Below, piece by piece: positions 1-7,780 of a stretch of 12,778 nucleotides of DNA; positions within the stretch are counted from its first letter, which is position 1, and each line of letters starts with the position of its first letter. A program made the translations under genes and the position numbers. This stretch comes from Chloroflexota bacterium (GTDB lineage: Bacteria > Chloroflexota > Limnocylindria > Limnocylindrales > CSP1-4), in contig JACCXQ010000188.1 in assembly GCA_013696945.1 (NCBI GenBank), positions 1 to 12,778 on the forward strand, given 5' to 3'. Under the pieces are notes generated by a model that saw only the letters and a program-made list of their open reading frames with translations, was not told the origin of the DNA and searched no databases.

Positions 1-545
1 GGCGGCGGGTCGGGCGGTCGCTGCAAGCGGTCGACGATCTGGGCCGGCGTCATCGTGGCATCGAGCTTGAACGTTCCCGTCTGGAGCTTGTTCTCGAGAT
101 CCTTCGTGACGACCAGGTACTGGAAGACGAGCGAGTCGGAGATCAGCCCCTCGGCCGCGAGGTCCCGGGCGATCTGGGAGACGGTGTCGCCCTCACCGAC
201 GATGAACTCGATGGGCGCGTCATCGGGCCCGGCGGGGCGGGTCAGCGCGTCGCCAAGGTCGGCCTTGATCACGTCGGCGACCACGCCCCACTGCATGGAC
301 TGCGGGTTGTCTCGGGCGAGACCCCGTGCGAAGTCGCGGAACGCGGGCCCGGCAAAGAAGAATGCTCCGCCGAGCACGACCGCGGCGAGGATGCCGAGGA
401 ATAGCAGCCCACGAAGCGAACCGCCCGACCGTCGCGGCCGGTAGGTGCCACCGCGGATGTCGGTGGGGCTGCTTCGGTACGAACGGATCCCGCGGATCGT
501 GCTGCGATCGTTGCGTGGCGATCGTCCCCTGCCCTGGACCGTCAC
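1..545 (-). CDS. mltG: Endolytic peptidoglycan transglycosylase MltG (YceG-like), N-terminal part, cut by window edge
   Basis: MltG cleaves nascent glycan strands at the outer face of the cytoplasmic membrane and limits their length. The visible 181 residues begin with a GTG at 545, whose bases overlap the ruvX stop (GTGA). A basic cytoplasmic stretch of about 44 residues is followed by one membrane helix (about 45-65, LLFLGILAAVVLGGAFFF). The LysM-like subdomain typical of MltG follows at about 111-175: IEFIVGEGDTVSQIA, then LAAEGLISDSLVFQYL, then TGTFKLDATMTPAQIVDRL. The catalytic YceG domain with its glutamate lies beyond the left edge, so activity cannot be judged. No clear ribosome binding site precedes the GTG, so translational coupling to ruvX is likely. 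Family assignment is strong from these motifs and from the ruvX-mltG order seen in many bacteria. Confidence 0.88.
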   Translation of the reverse strand, partial: MTVQGRGRSPRNDRSTIRGIRSYRSSPTDIRGGTYRPRRSGGSLRGLLFLGILAAVVLGGAFFFAGPAFRDFARGLARDNPQSMQWGVVADVIKADLGDALTRPAGPDDAPIEFIVGEGDTVSQIARDLAAEGLISDSLVFQYLVVTKDLENKLQTGTFKLDATMTPAQIVDRLQRPPDPP

Positions 546-1057
546 GCGCGCACCGCGGCTCGGTCGTCGAGCTCAGCCTGGAGGATCGCGACGGCAGCCT
601 CGCGGTCGATCCGGGCACGATAGGCGTGACGCGCACGCCCCGAAGGCGGACCGCCGGCCGGACCGCGCCGCGGACGCCCCAGGCGGCTCTCCGCCGTGAC
701 ACTGGTCAGCCGCTCGTCCCGCATCGAGATCGGCAGGCCGAGCTGCGAGGCGATCCGTTCCGCCCACACGCGCGTCGAGAGCGCCTGCGGGCCCTCCGTG
801 CCGTCCATCCGGAGCGGCAGCCCCACGACGAGCTCTCCTACGCCCTGCTCGCGGACCACGCTCTCCAGGACCTGCGCGTCGTGCTCGTCGTCCGCGCGAC
901 GGATCGTGGCGAGCGGACGGATGGTGCCCGTCTGCGGGTCGGCGACGGCGAGACCGACCCGTCGACCGCCCAGGTCGATGCCGAGCAGCCGCCCCCGGGA
1001 GACCTCGGTGGCGATCTCGTGGGGCGTGCTCGACAGAGGTCGGGGCCGAGGGGTCAC
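542..1057 (-). CDS. ruvX: RuvX/YqgF family Holliday junction resolvase-like nuclease
   Basis: An RNase H-fold protein of 171 residues. Members of this family have been linked to Holliday junction resolution and to 16S rRNA 5'-end processing. The conserved blocks are GIDLGGRRVGLAVAD (D28), VVGLPLRMDGTEG (78-89), DERLTSVTAE (114-123) and RARIDREAAVAILQ (147-160). D28, E115 and D151 fit the acidic catalytic set. The GTG start at 1057 overlaps the preceding stop as GTGA, with GGAG a few bases upstream. About 22 residues precede the first strand, somewhat more than usual for the family, so a later start is possible, although no better codon is obvious. It sits fourth in the alaS operon and overlaps mltG by 4 bases. 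Confidence 0.93.
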   Translation of the reverse strand: MTPRPRPLSSTPHEIATEVSRGRLLGIDLGGRRVGLAVADPQTGTIRPLATIRRADDEHDAQVLESVVREQGVGELVVGLPLRMDGTEGPQALSTRVWAERIASQLGLPISMRDERLTSVTAESRLGRPRRGPAGGPPSGRARHAYRARIDREAAVAILQAELDDRAAVRA

Positions 1058-2853
1058 TGGTTGCTCCGTTGAGGGTCCAGGAGCGTCAGGTCGATCCTCC
1101 GCGCATCGTCCGGGACCGTGTCGATGAAGTCCGGCCAGGGCGTGATCTCGACGCTTCCGTAGGCCCCCAGTATGACGCGAGCCTCGGAGATCTTCTTGCC
1201 CCGGACCGCCGCCACGAGGTCCGCGGCGGCCAGTGGCGCGTATTGCTCACCCTCGACGGACACGTCATAGACGATCTTCCGACCCTCGACGCGCCCTTCA
1301 CCGACGGTCGTGGTGACCGAGCCCTCGAAGAGCCGCGCTGTGGCCGGCAGCTCCGCGGCGAGCCGCTCGGCGGCTACCTCGCCGATGAGCGCCTCGTCGA
1401 CCGCAAGCACCGTACCGCGTGATTCGCCCGTCAGCGAGAACACCTCCATAGGCTGATCCACGAGGTCGCCGGCGGCGACCGAGGCGGTCACCTCGTCGCG
1501 GACCGCAGTATCGGGGAAGATCCTCAGCCCGCGCGGGGTCGTGGCCGGATCGGCCAGCGCCGCGGCGAGCTGCACCTCGAGCTGCGCGGTGAGCGCAACC
1601 ATCGCGGCGTCGTAGTCTTCACGCGTCACGATGCGCGTCTCGGTGCGGCGCCCGTCCGTCGTGGCATCGGGGTTGGTGGCGGTCACGAGCTGCGCCGAGA
1701 TAGGCTGCGGCAGCTCGGTGATCGACTCGGCCGGCACATTGCCCTCGGGGCCCGGGCGCACGGCGCGGATCGCCGCCTGCGCGGAGGCGGGCCCCGTCTG
1801 GAACGAGGCCTGCGGTACGGTCACGCTCTTGGTCGTCTCGAACTCGATGCCCGCGTCGGTCGAGATCCGTGTGCCCTCCGGGATGGGGACCTCGAACAGC
1901 GTGTTCTCGCTGGTGAACCGGATCCGGCCGGTCGCCCGGGTCTGGACCAGCTCGACACCCGTCGCCTCGAACTGGTCCGTAGCCGACAGCGGGATGTCGA
2001 GCTGCTCGGCGGGGATGATGCCGGTTTCCGGGTCCGGCACCGCGGTCGCCGGATCAGCGACCACCCTGATGGTCAGCGGCCCTACTGCTTCCGCGTGCGG
2101 ACGGACGCTGATCGAGACACTCGGCAGGTAGAGGTATGCGCCGTAGAGCGCGCCACCGACGATCCCTGCCACGATCGCCAGGCGCACGATCAGTCCGATC
2201 GGGCTGCGGCGCCGCGAGCGAGGACGGCCGCGAGCAGGCGCCTGGTCCGTCCACGGCGGACGCGCCGCAGCCCCTGGATCCGCCGCGGTCCCGACCGCCG
2301 CCGCGGAGCGCTGGCCCGTCATCGCCCCCGACGATCCCGCGCTCGCCGTCGAACGTGGCAGGACGCGCGTCTTCTCGAGATCCGTCCCGTGGGTCTGCCG
2401 CCCCCAGTCGCGAGGGTTCGCCGCGGCGCGTCGAGCCTGCTCCACCATCGGCTCCACGGGCGCGACCGGGACGTCCATGTGTGGTGCCGGCGTCGCCGCC
2501 GATGGCATGAGCACCGGTTGCGGCTGCGAGGCATCCTGGCCACCCGTCGCGTCGGGATCGCGCCTTCCCTCGAGCCCTGCTTCGGCCAGCGCCGCCTCGG
2601 CCTCATCGACAGTGGCATACGCGGGCATCCCGGCTGAGATGGCGATAGACCGGACGCCCGGTTCCCCACTCACGAGCGCGACTGTCACGCCACGTTCGTG
2701 ACCCTCCCGGGCGAGCAGCCGGAAGTTGATGCGGCTGGTCGAGATGCGCGAGCCAGGCGGTACGAAGAGGATGAAGCCTCGATCGTCGGTCGCCCTCAGT
2801 CGGGCGACCGCATCCGTGATCTCGTCGTCGACCTCGAGATAGCAGACCGTCAT
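1054..2853 (-). CDS. Single-pass membrane protein with baseplate-J-like extracytoplasmic region
   Basis: A 599-residue protein of unproven function. Residues 1-95 look like a small cytoplasmic alpha/beta domain (ILFVPPGSRISTS, then LLAREGHERGVTVALVSG). Next comes a low-complexity linker rich in Ala, Pro and Gln (about 96-205), a basic patch (RGRPRSRRRS) and one membrane helix (219-243). The C-terminal half is predicted outside. Around 310-405 it shows the pattern of baseplate J/gp47-like proteins: GRIRFTSENTLFEVPIPEGT, FETTKSVTVPQ, GPEGNVPAESITEL, TNPDATTDGRRTETRIV. Such proteins are often labelled baseplate J, but no other phage tail gene is present, so this is more likely a chromosomal envelope protein with a shared fold. 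It lies 33 bases after the FtsA-like gene and overlaps ruvX by 4 bases, suggesting a partnership with the former. Confidence 0.8.
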   Translation of the reverse strand: MTVCYLEVDDEITDAVARLRATDDRGFILFVPPGSRISTSRINFRLLAREGHERGVTVALVSGEPGVRSIAISAGMPAYATVDEAEAALAEAGLEGRRDPDATGGQDASQPQPVLMPSAATPAPHMDVPVAPVEPMVEQARRAAANPRDWGRQTHGTDLEKTRVLPRSTASAGSSGAMTGQRSAAAVGTAADPGAAARPPWTDQAPARGRPRSRRRSPIGLIVRLAIVAGIVGGALYGAYLYLPSVSISVRPHAEAVGPLTIRVVADPATAVPDPETGIIPAEQLDIPLSATDQFEATGVELVQTRATGRIRFTSENTLFEVPIPEGTRISTDAGIEFETTKSVTVPQASFQTGPASAQAAIRAVRPGPEGNVPAESITELPQPISAQLVTATNPDATTDGRRTETRIVTREDYDAAMVALTAQLEVQLAAALADPATTPRGLRIFPDTAVRDEVTASVAAGDLVDQPMEVFSLTGESRGTVLAVDEALIGEVAAERLAAELPATARLFEGSVTTTVGEGRVEGRKIVYDVSVEGEQYAPLAAADLVAAVRGKKISEARVILGAYGSVEITPWPDFIDTVPDDARRIDLTLLDPQRSNQ

Positions 2854-2886
2854 CGGTCGTGGACCCTCATCGGGGGCCAGTCTGCG

Positions 2887-4149
2887 CTAGACGCGCATCA
2901 CCCGCAGCACTTTGCGAAGGGCGGCATCGAGGGGAGCCTCCGGCGCGGCCATCTCGATGGCCTGGTAGGCGAGCCCCAGCGGCGGGATGTCCTGGACGTC
3001 GATCAGGAGATCGGTCGCGTCGCGGATGGCCTCGATCTGGCCGGGCTCGATGGTGTCGACGATGGGCGGCCGCGCGAACGGCAGGTCCTTCGAGAACTGC
3101 GGGTCGCGCAGCGCGGCGGGGATCTGCGGCAGCCGCGAACCGCCGCCGCAGACGTAGATCCGACCGGGCAGGAGCGCGTTCCGACCGAACTCCTCGAGCA
3201 CCAGCTCGATGCCGGCCGACCAGACCGCGACATCCTCGGCGATGATCGCGGCGATCTCATCCTGTCGGTCCACCGCCACGCCCTTGGCGAAGTCGACCTT
3301 CAGCTCCTCGGCTCGCGCGAAGGGTAGTTCGAGCCGATCCGCGAGGGACTTGGTGAAGGCGCGGCCGCCGAGGGCGAACATCTTGGTGCTCTCCACTCCC
3401 CCGCTTCGGACGAGTGCCACGTCGGTCGTGCCGCCACCGACGTCGATGAAGAGCGCGCCCGCCTGGAGCACCTGCTCACCGCCCAGCACCCGCGCCACCG
3501 CGTACGGCTCCGCGACGATCGCCAGCAGCTCCAGGTCGAGCTGGCTCGCGACGCTCTGGAGCGCCCCGAGATGGATGAGCGGCGCGAACGCGTTGAAGAT
3601 GCTGATCCGCACGTGGCGGCCCTGGAACCCGACCGGGTTGGTCACCGCGTAGCCGTCGATCGTCGCTCCCGTGACCGCGGCATGGACGAGACGGATGTCG
3701 ACGTTGGGCAGGCCCGTCTCCCAGGTGATGGCCCGCTCGGCCTCGATCAGCGCCTCGCGCTGCACCCCGTCGATCAACTTCTGGAGCTCCTGCTCGCTGA
3801 TGGCCTGGTCGGGACGCTTGCGCTCCTGGTCGTGGCTGATCGTGAACCCCTTGACCAGCTCACCGGCGATGCCGATGACGACCTGCGTCGAGCGGAAGCC
3901 GGCCATCTCCTCGGCTTCCTGGAGCGCGACCTGGCAGTTGTCGACCACGGCCGCGATGTCGGCGACCGTGCCGGACTGCATGTGCGAGAGCCCCTGACGC
4001 TTCCGGCCGACGCCTCGGACGATGCCGTGCCCCGTGCGGTCGATCTCGAACACGAGCGCTTTAGCGAACTCGGTCCCCACGTCGAGCGCGGTGCATGCGG
4101 CAAGCGAGTCAGCTTCCTCGCGCTGGAGGAAGCGGCGCCAGAAGGCCAT
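2887..4149 (-). CDS. FtsA/PilM-like actin-fold ATPase
   Basis: A 420-residue protein of the FtsA/PilM group: actin-fold ATPases that assemble on the inner face of the membrane and link cytoplasmic filaments to envelope machinery. Nucleotide-binding motifs are all present: phosphate 1 ALDVGTEFAK (21-30), phosphate 2 FIDVGGGTTD (234-243) and adenosine IYVCGGGSRLP (331-341). The inserted domain, VVIGIAGELVKGF through GRHVRISIFNAF (90-188), fits the SHS2/1C domain of FtsA and PilM. The C-terminus LDAALRKVLRVMRV (407-420) is amphipathic, like the FtsA membrane-targeting helix; the N-terminus MAFWRRFLQR is also basic and hydrophobic, as in PilM. No ftsZ, ftsQ or pilN-Q lies beside it, so I cannot choose between a division and a pilus-like role. 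It starts 5 bases after the alaS stop. Confidence 0.82.
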   Translation of the reverse strand: MAFWRRFLQREEADSLAACTALDVGTEFAKALVFEIDRTGHGIVRGVGRKRQGLSHMQSGTVADIAAVVDNCQVALQEAEEMAGFRSTQVVIGIAGELVKGFTISHDQERKRPDQAISEQELQKLIDGVQREALIEAERAITWETGLPNVDIRLVHAAVTGATIDGYAVTNPVGFQGRHVRISIFNAFAPLIHLGALQSVASQLDLELLAIVAEPYAVARVLGGEQVLQAGALFIDVGGGTTDVALVRSGGVESTKMFALGGRAFTKSLADRLELPFARAEELKVDFAKGVAVDRQDEIAAIIAEDVAVWSAGIELVLEEFGRNALLPGRIYVCGGGSRLPQIPAALRDPQFSKDLPFARPPIVDTIEPGQIEAIRDATDLLIDVQDIPPLGLAYQAIEMAAPEAPLDAALRKVLRVMRV

Positions 4150-4154
4150 CGCGC

Positions 4155-6977
4155 CTACCCGGCGGGTTCGTCGGGCACGGACGCGTCGAGCTGCGCTGCG
4201 AGCGCCTGTCGGATCGCCTCGAGTGCGCTCGGCACCCGGTCGCGGCGCGTGCCCCGGGCCTGCGCCATCTCGGGACGGCCGCCACCACGCCCCTCGAACA
4301 CCGGCGCACCCGACTGCACGAGCGCACCCGCCGAGACGCCCTGGCGGACCAGGTCGTCACTGACCGTGACGAAGAGCTGCGGCTCGTCCGATTCCAGGGC
4401 GAGCGCGATGACGCCATCACCCAGCACCCCTCGGAGGTCGCGTGCGTATCCCTTCAACTCCTCCATCGACGCGAACGGGGCCGCATAGGCGAGGAAGCGC
4501 GTCCCGTCGACCGACTCTGCGCTCTGGGCGAGCTCCGCCGGCCGAAGCGCTTGGCTCCCGCCACCGGTCTCGCGAACCCGGCGCTCCAGCTCGCCGACGC
4601 GGGCCACGAGCTCCTCGATCCGCTCGGGGAGGGAGGCCGCGGAGCGGGCGCCTGCCGCGGAAGTGGCGCGCTCGAGCGTCGCGAAACGCTCCGCGACCAG
4701 CCGATCCCCTGCCTCGCCCGTGACGGCCTCGATCCGCCGCATGCCCGATCCGATGGAGCGCTCTCCGGTGATGAAGAAGCTGCCGATCTGGCCCGTCGCT
4801 CGGCAATGCGTTCCACCGCAAAGCTCGCGGCTGTAGCCATCGACCATCACGACACGCACCTGCTCGCCGTACTTCTCGTCGAAGAAGGCGTCTGCGCCCA
4901 GCTCGATGGCTTCGGCCATCGTCATGAACGCGGGCGTGACAGTGCGATCGTCGCGCACCACGCCGCGGACCTCCCCCTCGATGGCTCGCTTCTCGTCGTC
5001 GGTCAGTGGCCGGTCGCCCGGGTAGTCGAAACGCAATCCATCCGGGGTCACCAGCGACCCTGCCTGACGTGCCTGCTCGCCGATCGTGTTGCGTAGAGCT
5101 CGGTGCAGCACGTGCGTGCCCGTGTGGTTCCTCATCGTGCTCGCGCGCCGTGGCGGATCCACCTCCGCGATGACGGGCTGCCCGACATGGATGCGACCGT
5201 GGAGCGACCCGCGATGCACGATGACCCCGCCCATCGGACGCTGCGTGTCGGTGACGGTGAACAGCGCCTCTCCCGTGCCAGCGTCGCGGATGACGCCCTG
5301 GTCGCCGACCTGACCGCCCCCCTCGGGGTAGAAGGGGGTCGCATCAAGGACGAGCTCCGCGGCGGCCGAGGCCTCGGCGCGCAGCTCGACCTCCGGCTTC
5401 GCCTCGAGATCCTGGTACTCCATGCCGTCGCGGAGGATGGCCACGACCGTACCGGCGGCGCTGGTCGTCTCGTAACCGACGAAGGTCGTCTCCGTGGCAC
5501 GCCGGGCGATCTCGTCGTAGATGGCGGTCATCTGCGCCTGTCTGGCGAGATCCTGCTTCTTGCCGCTGCGGCTGCGCTGTCGCTGCTCGGCGAGGAGCTC
5601 CTCGAAAGCGGCACGGTCGACACGAACGCCGTACTCGGCCGCCAGCTCGACGGTGAGGTCGATGGGGAACCCGTACGTGTCGTGCAGCCGGAACGCCACC
5701 TCTCCCGGGAGCGTGGGCGGATCGTCGGGCAGATCCTCGAAGCGCCGGCCCACGACGCGATCCGCGCCGGTCAGGGGGATGAGCGCCTCCTCCAGCTGGA
5801 AAGTGCCCGAGTCGAGCGTGCGAGAGAACTGGCCCTCCTCGCGGACGATCGTGCCGAGGATCGCGTCGCGCCGCTCCGCCAGGATGGGATAAGCCTGCTG
5901 CATCAGCCCGATGACGACCGCCGACGTCTCGGCCAGGAACGGCTCGGTGCGTCCGAGCAGGCGGCCGTGCCTGACGGCGCGGCGGATGATGCGCCGCACG
6001 ACGTAGCCGCGGCCCTCGTTGGACGGCAACACGCCGTCGGCGATGGCGAAGGTCATCGCGCGCGAGTGATCGGCGATGACCTGGTAGCTGAACCGCTCCG
6101 CCTCGAACGCCGAAGGGTCGTGTCCCAGGAGCTCGCGCATCTTGTCGTGGATCGGCGTGAAGAGGTCCGTGTCGTAGGTCGTGTCGGCCTGCTGGATGAC
6201 GCCCGTCAGTCGCTCGAGACCCATGCCCGTGTCGACGCTCTTGAACGGCAGCGGCACGCGCGGACCCTCGGCCGGCTGGTCGAACTCCATGAACACGAGG
6301 TTCCAGATCTCGCGCCAGCGCGGGCATTCGTCGGCGTGGTCAGGGACGCACTCGGGGCCTTCGGCAAGCTCCGGGCCGCGGTCGAAGAAGATCTCCGAGC
6401 ATGGGCCGCAGGGCCCTGTGTCGGCCATCCGCCAGAAGTTGTGGTCGTCACCGCGGTCGACGTCACCCCAGACGGCCATGCGGTCGGCCGGCACGCCGAT
6501 CTCGTCGCGCCAGACGGCACGTGCCTCCTCGTCATCCCTGTACGTCGTGACACCGAGCCGCTCGCCGGGGATGCCGAAGCGCTCGGTCAGCAGCTCCCAC
6601 GCCCAGTGGATGGCCTCGCGCTTGAAGTAATCCCCGAAGCTCCAGTTGCCGAGCATCTCGAAGAGCGTGTGCGACCCCGGCTTCCGGCCGACCTCCTCGA
6701 AGTCGTTGTGCTTGCCCGCCACGCGCAGGCAGCGCTGCGCGTCGACCGCCCGCTTGTACGAGCGCGTCTCCACGCCACGCAGCACGTCCTTGAACTGGAC
6801 CATCCCGGAATTCGTGAAGAGGAGCGTCTGATCACCGGCCGGCACGAGGCTGGCGCTGGGCACGACGGTATGACCGCGCTCGGTGAAGAAGTCGAGGAAT
6901 CGTTGCCGGACCTCGGCGCTGGGCAGGTAGCGTATCCGGGGGTCCTTCGGCGGTCCCCCGTTCGACGGTCCGGACAT
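4155..6977 (-). CDS. alaS: Alanyl-tRNA synthetase
   Basis: A class II synthetase that charges tRNA-Ala and clears Ser/Gly-tRNA-Ala, 940 residues and full length. The catalytic core shows RQRFLDFFTERGHTVVPSAS (24-43), TNSGMVQFKDVLRG (55-68), the motif 2 region GKHNDFEEVG (88-97) with FEMLGNWSFGDYFK, TGPCGPCSEIFFD (187-199), and motif 3-like GMGLERL (251-257). The editing domain keeps its zinc ligands H618 and H622 (HTGTH) and C720 and H724 (CGGTH). A C-Ala domain with GGGRPEMAQA (898-907) closes the protein. The ATG at 6977 fits the family N-terminus. No Shine-Dalgarno precedes it; instead a TACACT box lies 8 bases upstream, suggesting a leaderless message. It heads the block running through ftsA-like, baseplate-J-like, ruvX and mltG. 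Confidence 0.98.
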   Translation of the reverse strand: MSGPSNGGPPKDPRIRYLPSAEVRQRFLDFFTERGHTVVPSASLVPAGDQTLLFTNSGMVQFKDVLRGVETRSYKRAVDAQRCLRVAGKHNDFEEVGRKPGSHTLFEMLGNWSFGDYFKREAIHWAWELLTERFGIPGERLGVTTYRDDEEARAVWRDEIGVPADRMAVWGDVDRGDDHNFWRMADTGPCGPCSEIFFDRGPELAEGPECVPDHADECPRWREIWNLVFMEFDQPAEGPRVPLPFKSVDTGMGLERLTGVIQQADTTYDTDLFTPIHDKMRELLGHDPSAFEAERFSYQVIADHSRAMTFAIADGVLPSNEGRGYVVRRIIRRAVRHGRLLGRTEPFLAETSAVVIGLMQQAYPILAERRDAILGTIVREEGQFSRTLDSGTFQLEEALIPLTGADRVVGRRFEDLPDDPPTLPGEVAFRLHDTYGFPIDLTVELAAEYGVRVDRAAFEELLAEQRQRSRSGKKQDLARQAQMTAIYDEIARRATETTFVGYETTSAAGTVVAILRDGMEYQDLEAKPEVELRAEASAAAELVLDATPFYPEGGGQVGDQGVIRDAGTGEALFTVTDTQRPMGGVIVHRGSLHGRIHVGQPVIAEVDPPRRASTMRNHTGTHVLHRALRNTIGEQARQAGSLVTPDGLRFDYPGDRPLTDDEKRAIEGEVRGVVRDDRTVTPAFMTMAEAIELGADAFFDEKYGEQVRVVMVDGYSRELCGGTHCRATGQIGSFFITGERSIGSGMRRIEAVTGEAGDRLVAERFATLERATSAAGARSAASLPERIEELVARVGELERRVRETGGGSQALRPAELAQSAESVDGTRFLAYAAPFASMEELKGYARDLRGVLGDGVIALALESDEPQLFVTVSDDLVRQGVSAGALVQSGAPVFEGRGGGRPEMAQARGTRRDRVPSALEAIRQALAAQLDASVPDEPAG

Positions 6978-6985
6978 TGCGCCGG

Positions 6986-6991
6986 AGTGTA
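6986..6991 (-). promoter_or_regulatory. Candidate -10 box of alaS (leaderless arrangement)
   Basis: On the minus strand TACACT (TANNNT, 4/6 to TATAAT) ends 8 bases before the alaS ATG. A transcript starting 6-8 bases after it would begin at or next to the ATG. No convincing -35 is visible at 16-18 bases, and there is no Shine-Dalgarno. The call rests mainly on the same spacing recurring at nifS and at the plus-strand gene. Confidence 0.4.
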
Positions 6992-7049
6992 ACGAACGCG
7001 ACCCCCCATGGGCCGGCGGGACAGCCGCTACGTCGTCATTGGGGCGGCG

Positions 7050-7472
7050 CTACTCCCCGACGGCCTCGTCGTCTCCTGCCAGCCGGCGTCGGAGCCGGTC
7101 CGCCCCGGAGGCGATCCCCTCGCCCACCGTCTGGACCGTCCTCCGCGCCCCCTCGACGACGTCGGCCGGGCCGCGCACGATCGACTGCGTCGCGGCGAGC
7201 GTGCCCCGGAGGGTGACCAGCGTTTCTTCCGCCTCGTCCGCCAGTCGATCCAGGCGCTCGAGACGTGGCCGGGCCTCAGCAACGGTCAGCGCCACCTCCT
7301 CCGCCGCACCGCGTGCCTGGCGCAGAGTGGCGGGAAGCTCGTCATCGAGCCGCTCGAGCGTGCGGCTCACGTTGCGGGCAAGGCGGTAGGCGATGAGGGC
7401 AGTGAGCAGCAGTGATGCGGCGGTAACGACGGCGGCGGTGGCCACGATGATCCGGAATGTTGCGTCATCCAT
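7050..7472 (-). CDS. Small membrane-anchored coiled-coil protein, DUF948-like
   Basis: A 140-residue protein of unknown function. One N-terminal membrane helix (about 7-30, IIVATAAVVTAASLLLTALIAYRLA) is followed by a long charged helical region (about 31-125) with heptad-like Leu/Ala spacing (TLERLDDELPATLRQAR, then RPRLERLDRLADEAEETLVTLRGTL), and a basic tail. This architecture resembles DUF948/YtxG-type proteins, but that is a resemblance in layout, not a proven match. I chose the ATG at 7472: it follows the preceding stop by 10 bases, with an AGGTAGGGG-type binding site overlapping that stop. Starting earlier would add an arginine- and serine-rich shadow translation with no domain character. 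The gene lies 72 bases before alaS. Confidence 0.72.
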   Translation of the reverse strand: MDDATFRIIVATAAVVTAASLLLTALIAYRLARNVSRTLERLDDELPATLRQARGAAEEVALTVAEARPRLERLDRLADEAEETLVTLRGTLAATQSIVRGPADVVEGARRTVQTVGEGIASGADRLRRRLAGDDEAVGE

Positions 7473-7482
7473 CGCTCGTCCC

Positions 7483-7764
7483 CTACCTCGCGCGCGTGGG
7501 ACCGAGGATGGTCGTGACGGCCACGACGAGGATGCCCGCCCACGCCACGACCGACGCCCACAGCAGGGAGTAGTCACCGAGCCGGATCGGGTCGCCCAGC
7601 CGCGCCCCGAGCGCCGAGCCCGCGTACGCGCCGAGGATGGCGGCCAGAAGGACGAGCGGCAGCCGCACGCCGATCTGCCCACGGATGAGCACGTAGAGCG
7701 CGGTGTGGAAAACGCCCACGACGAGCGAGAGGACGGGGGCCGGACCGATCTCGGGCAGCGTCAT
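7483..7764 (-). CDS. Small three-helix membrane protein, unknown function
   Basis: A 93-residue protein I do not recognise. Three hydrophobic stretches are visible at about 9-27 (APVLSLVVGVFHTALYVLI), 33-52 (VRLPLVLLAAILGAYAGSAL) and 67-88 (LLWASVVAWAGILVVAVTTI). A glycine- and alanine-rich second helix and a short basic tail (GPTRAR) complete it. I chose the ATG at 7764, 16 bases after the mnmA stop; longer versions of the frame run back into mnmA and translate to arginine-rich sequence with no hydrophobic pattern. It sits between mnmA and the coiled-coil membrane protein and is probably co-transcribed with both. The helices and the compact operon spacing make it a likely real gene. Its role is open. 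Confidence 0.7.
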   Translation of the reverse strand: MTLPEIGPAPVLSLVVGVFHTALYVLIRGQIGVRLPLVLLAAILGAYAGSALGARLGDPIRLGDYSLLWASVVAWAGILVVAVTTILGPTRAR

Positions 7765-7780
7765 CGGACGATCGAGCGCG

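Noticed and set aside
220..702. A 160-codon minus-strand frame across the mltG-ruvX junction
   Set aside because: It is out of frame with both genes, which have clear family motifs and a GTGA junction; the translation is arginine-rich shadow.
1054..2853. Prophage or tail-like injection system
   Set aside because: Only one protein has baseplate-J-like character, and it has a membrane helix; no capsid, tail, lysis or integrase gene is present.
5103..6992. A 629-codon plus-strand open frame opposite alaS
   Set aside because: It is antisense to a full set of AlaS motifs, and its translation is rich in Arg, Ala, Asp and His with no domain character. This is a typical GC-rich shadow frame.
7473..7682. 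N-terminal extension of the 140-residue membrane protein
   Set aside because: The added 70 residues are Arg/Ser-rich and overlap the three-helix gene. The ATG at 7472 has a binding site and directly precedes the membrane helix.
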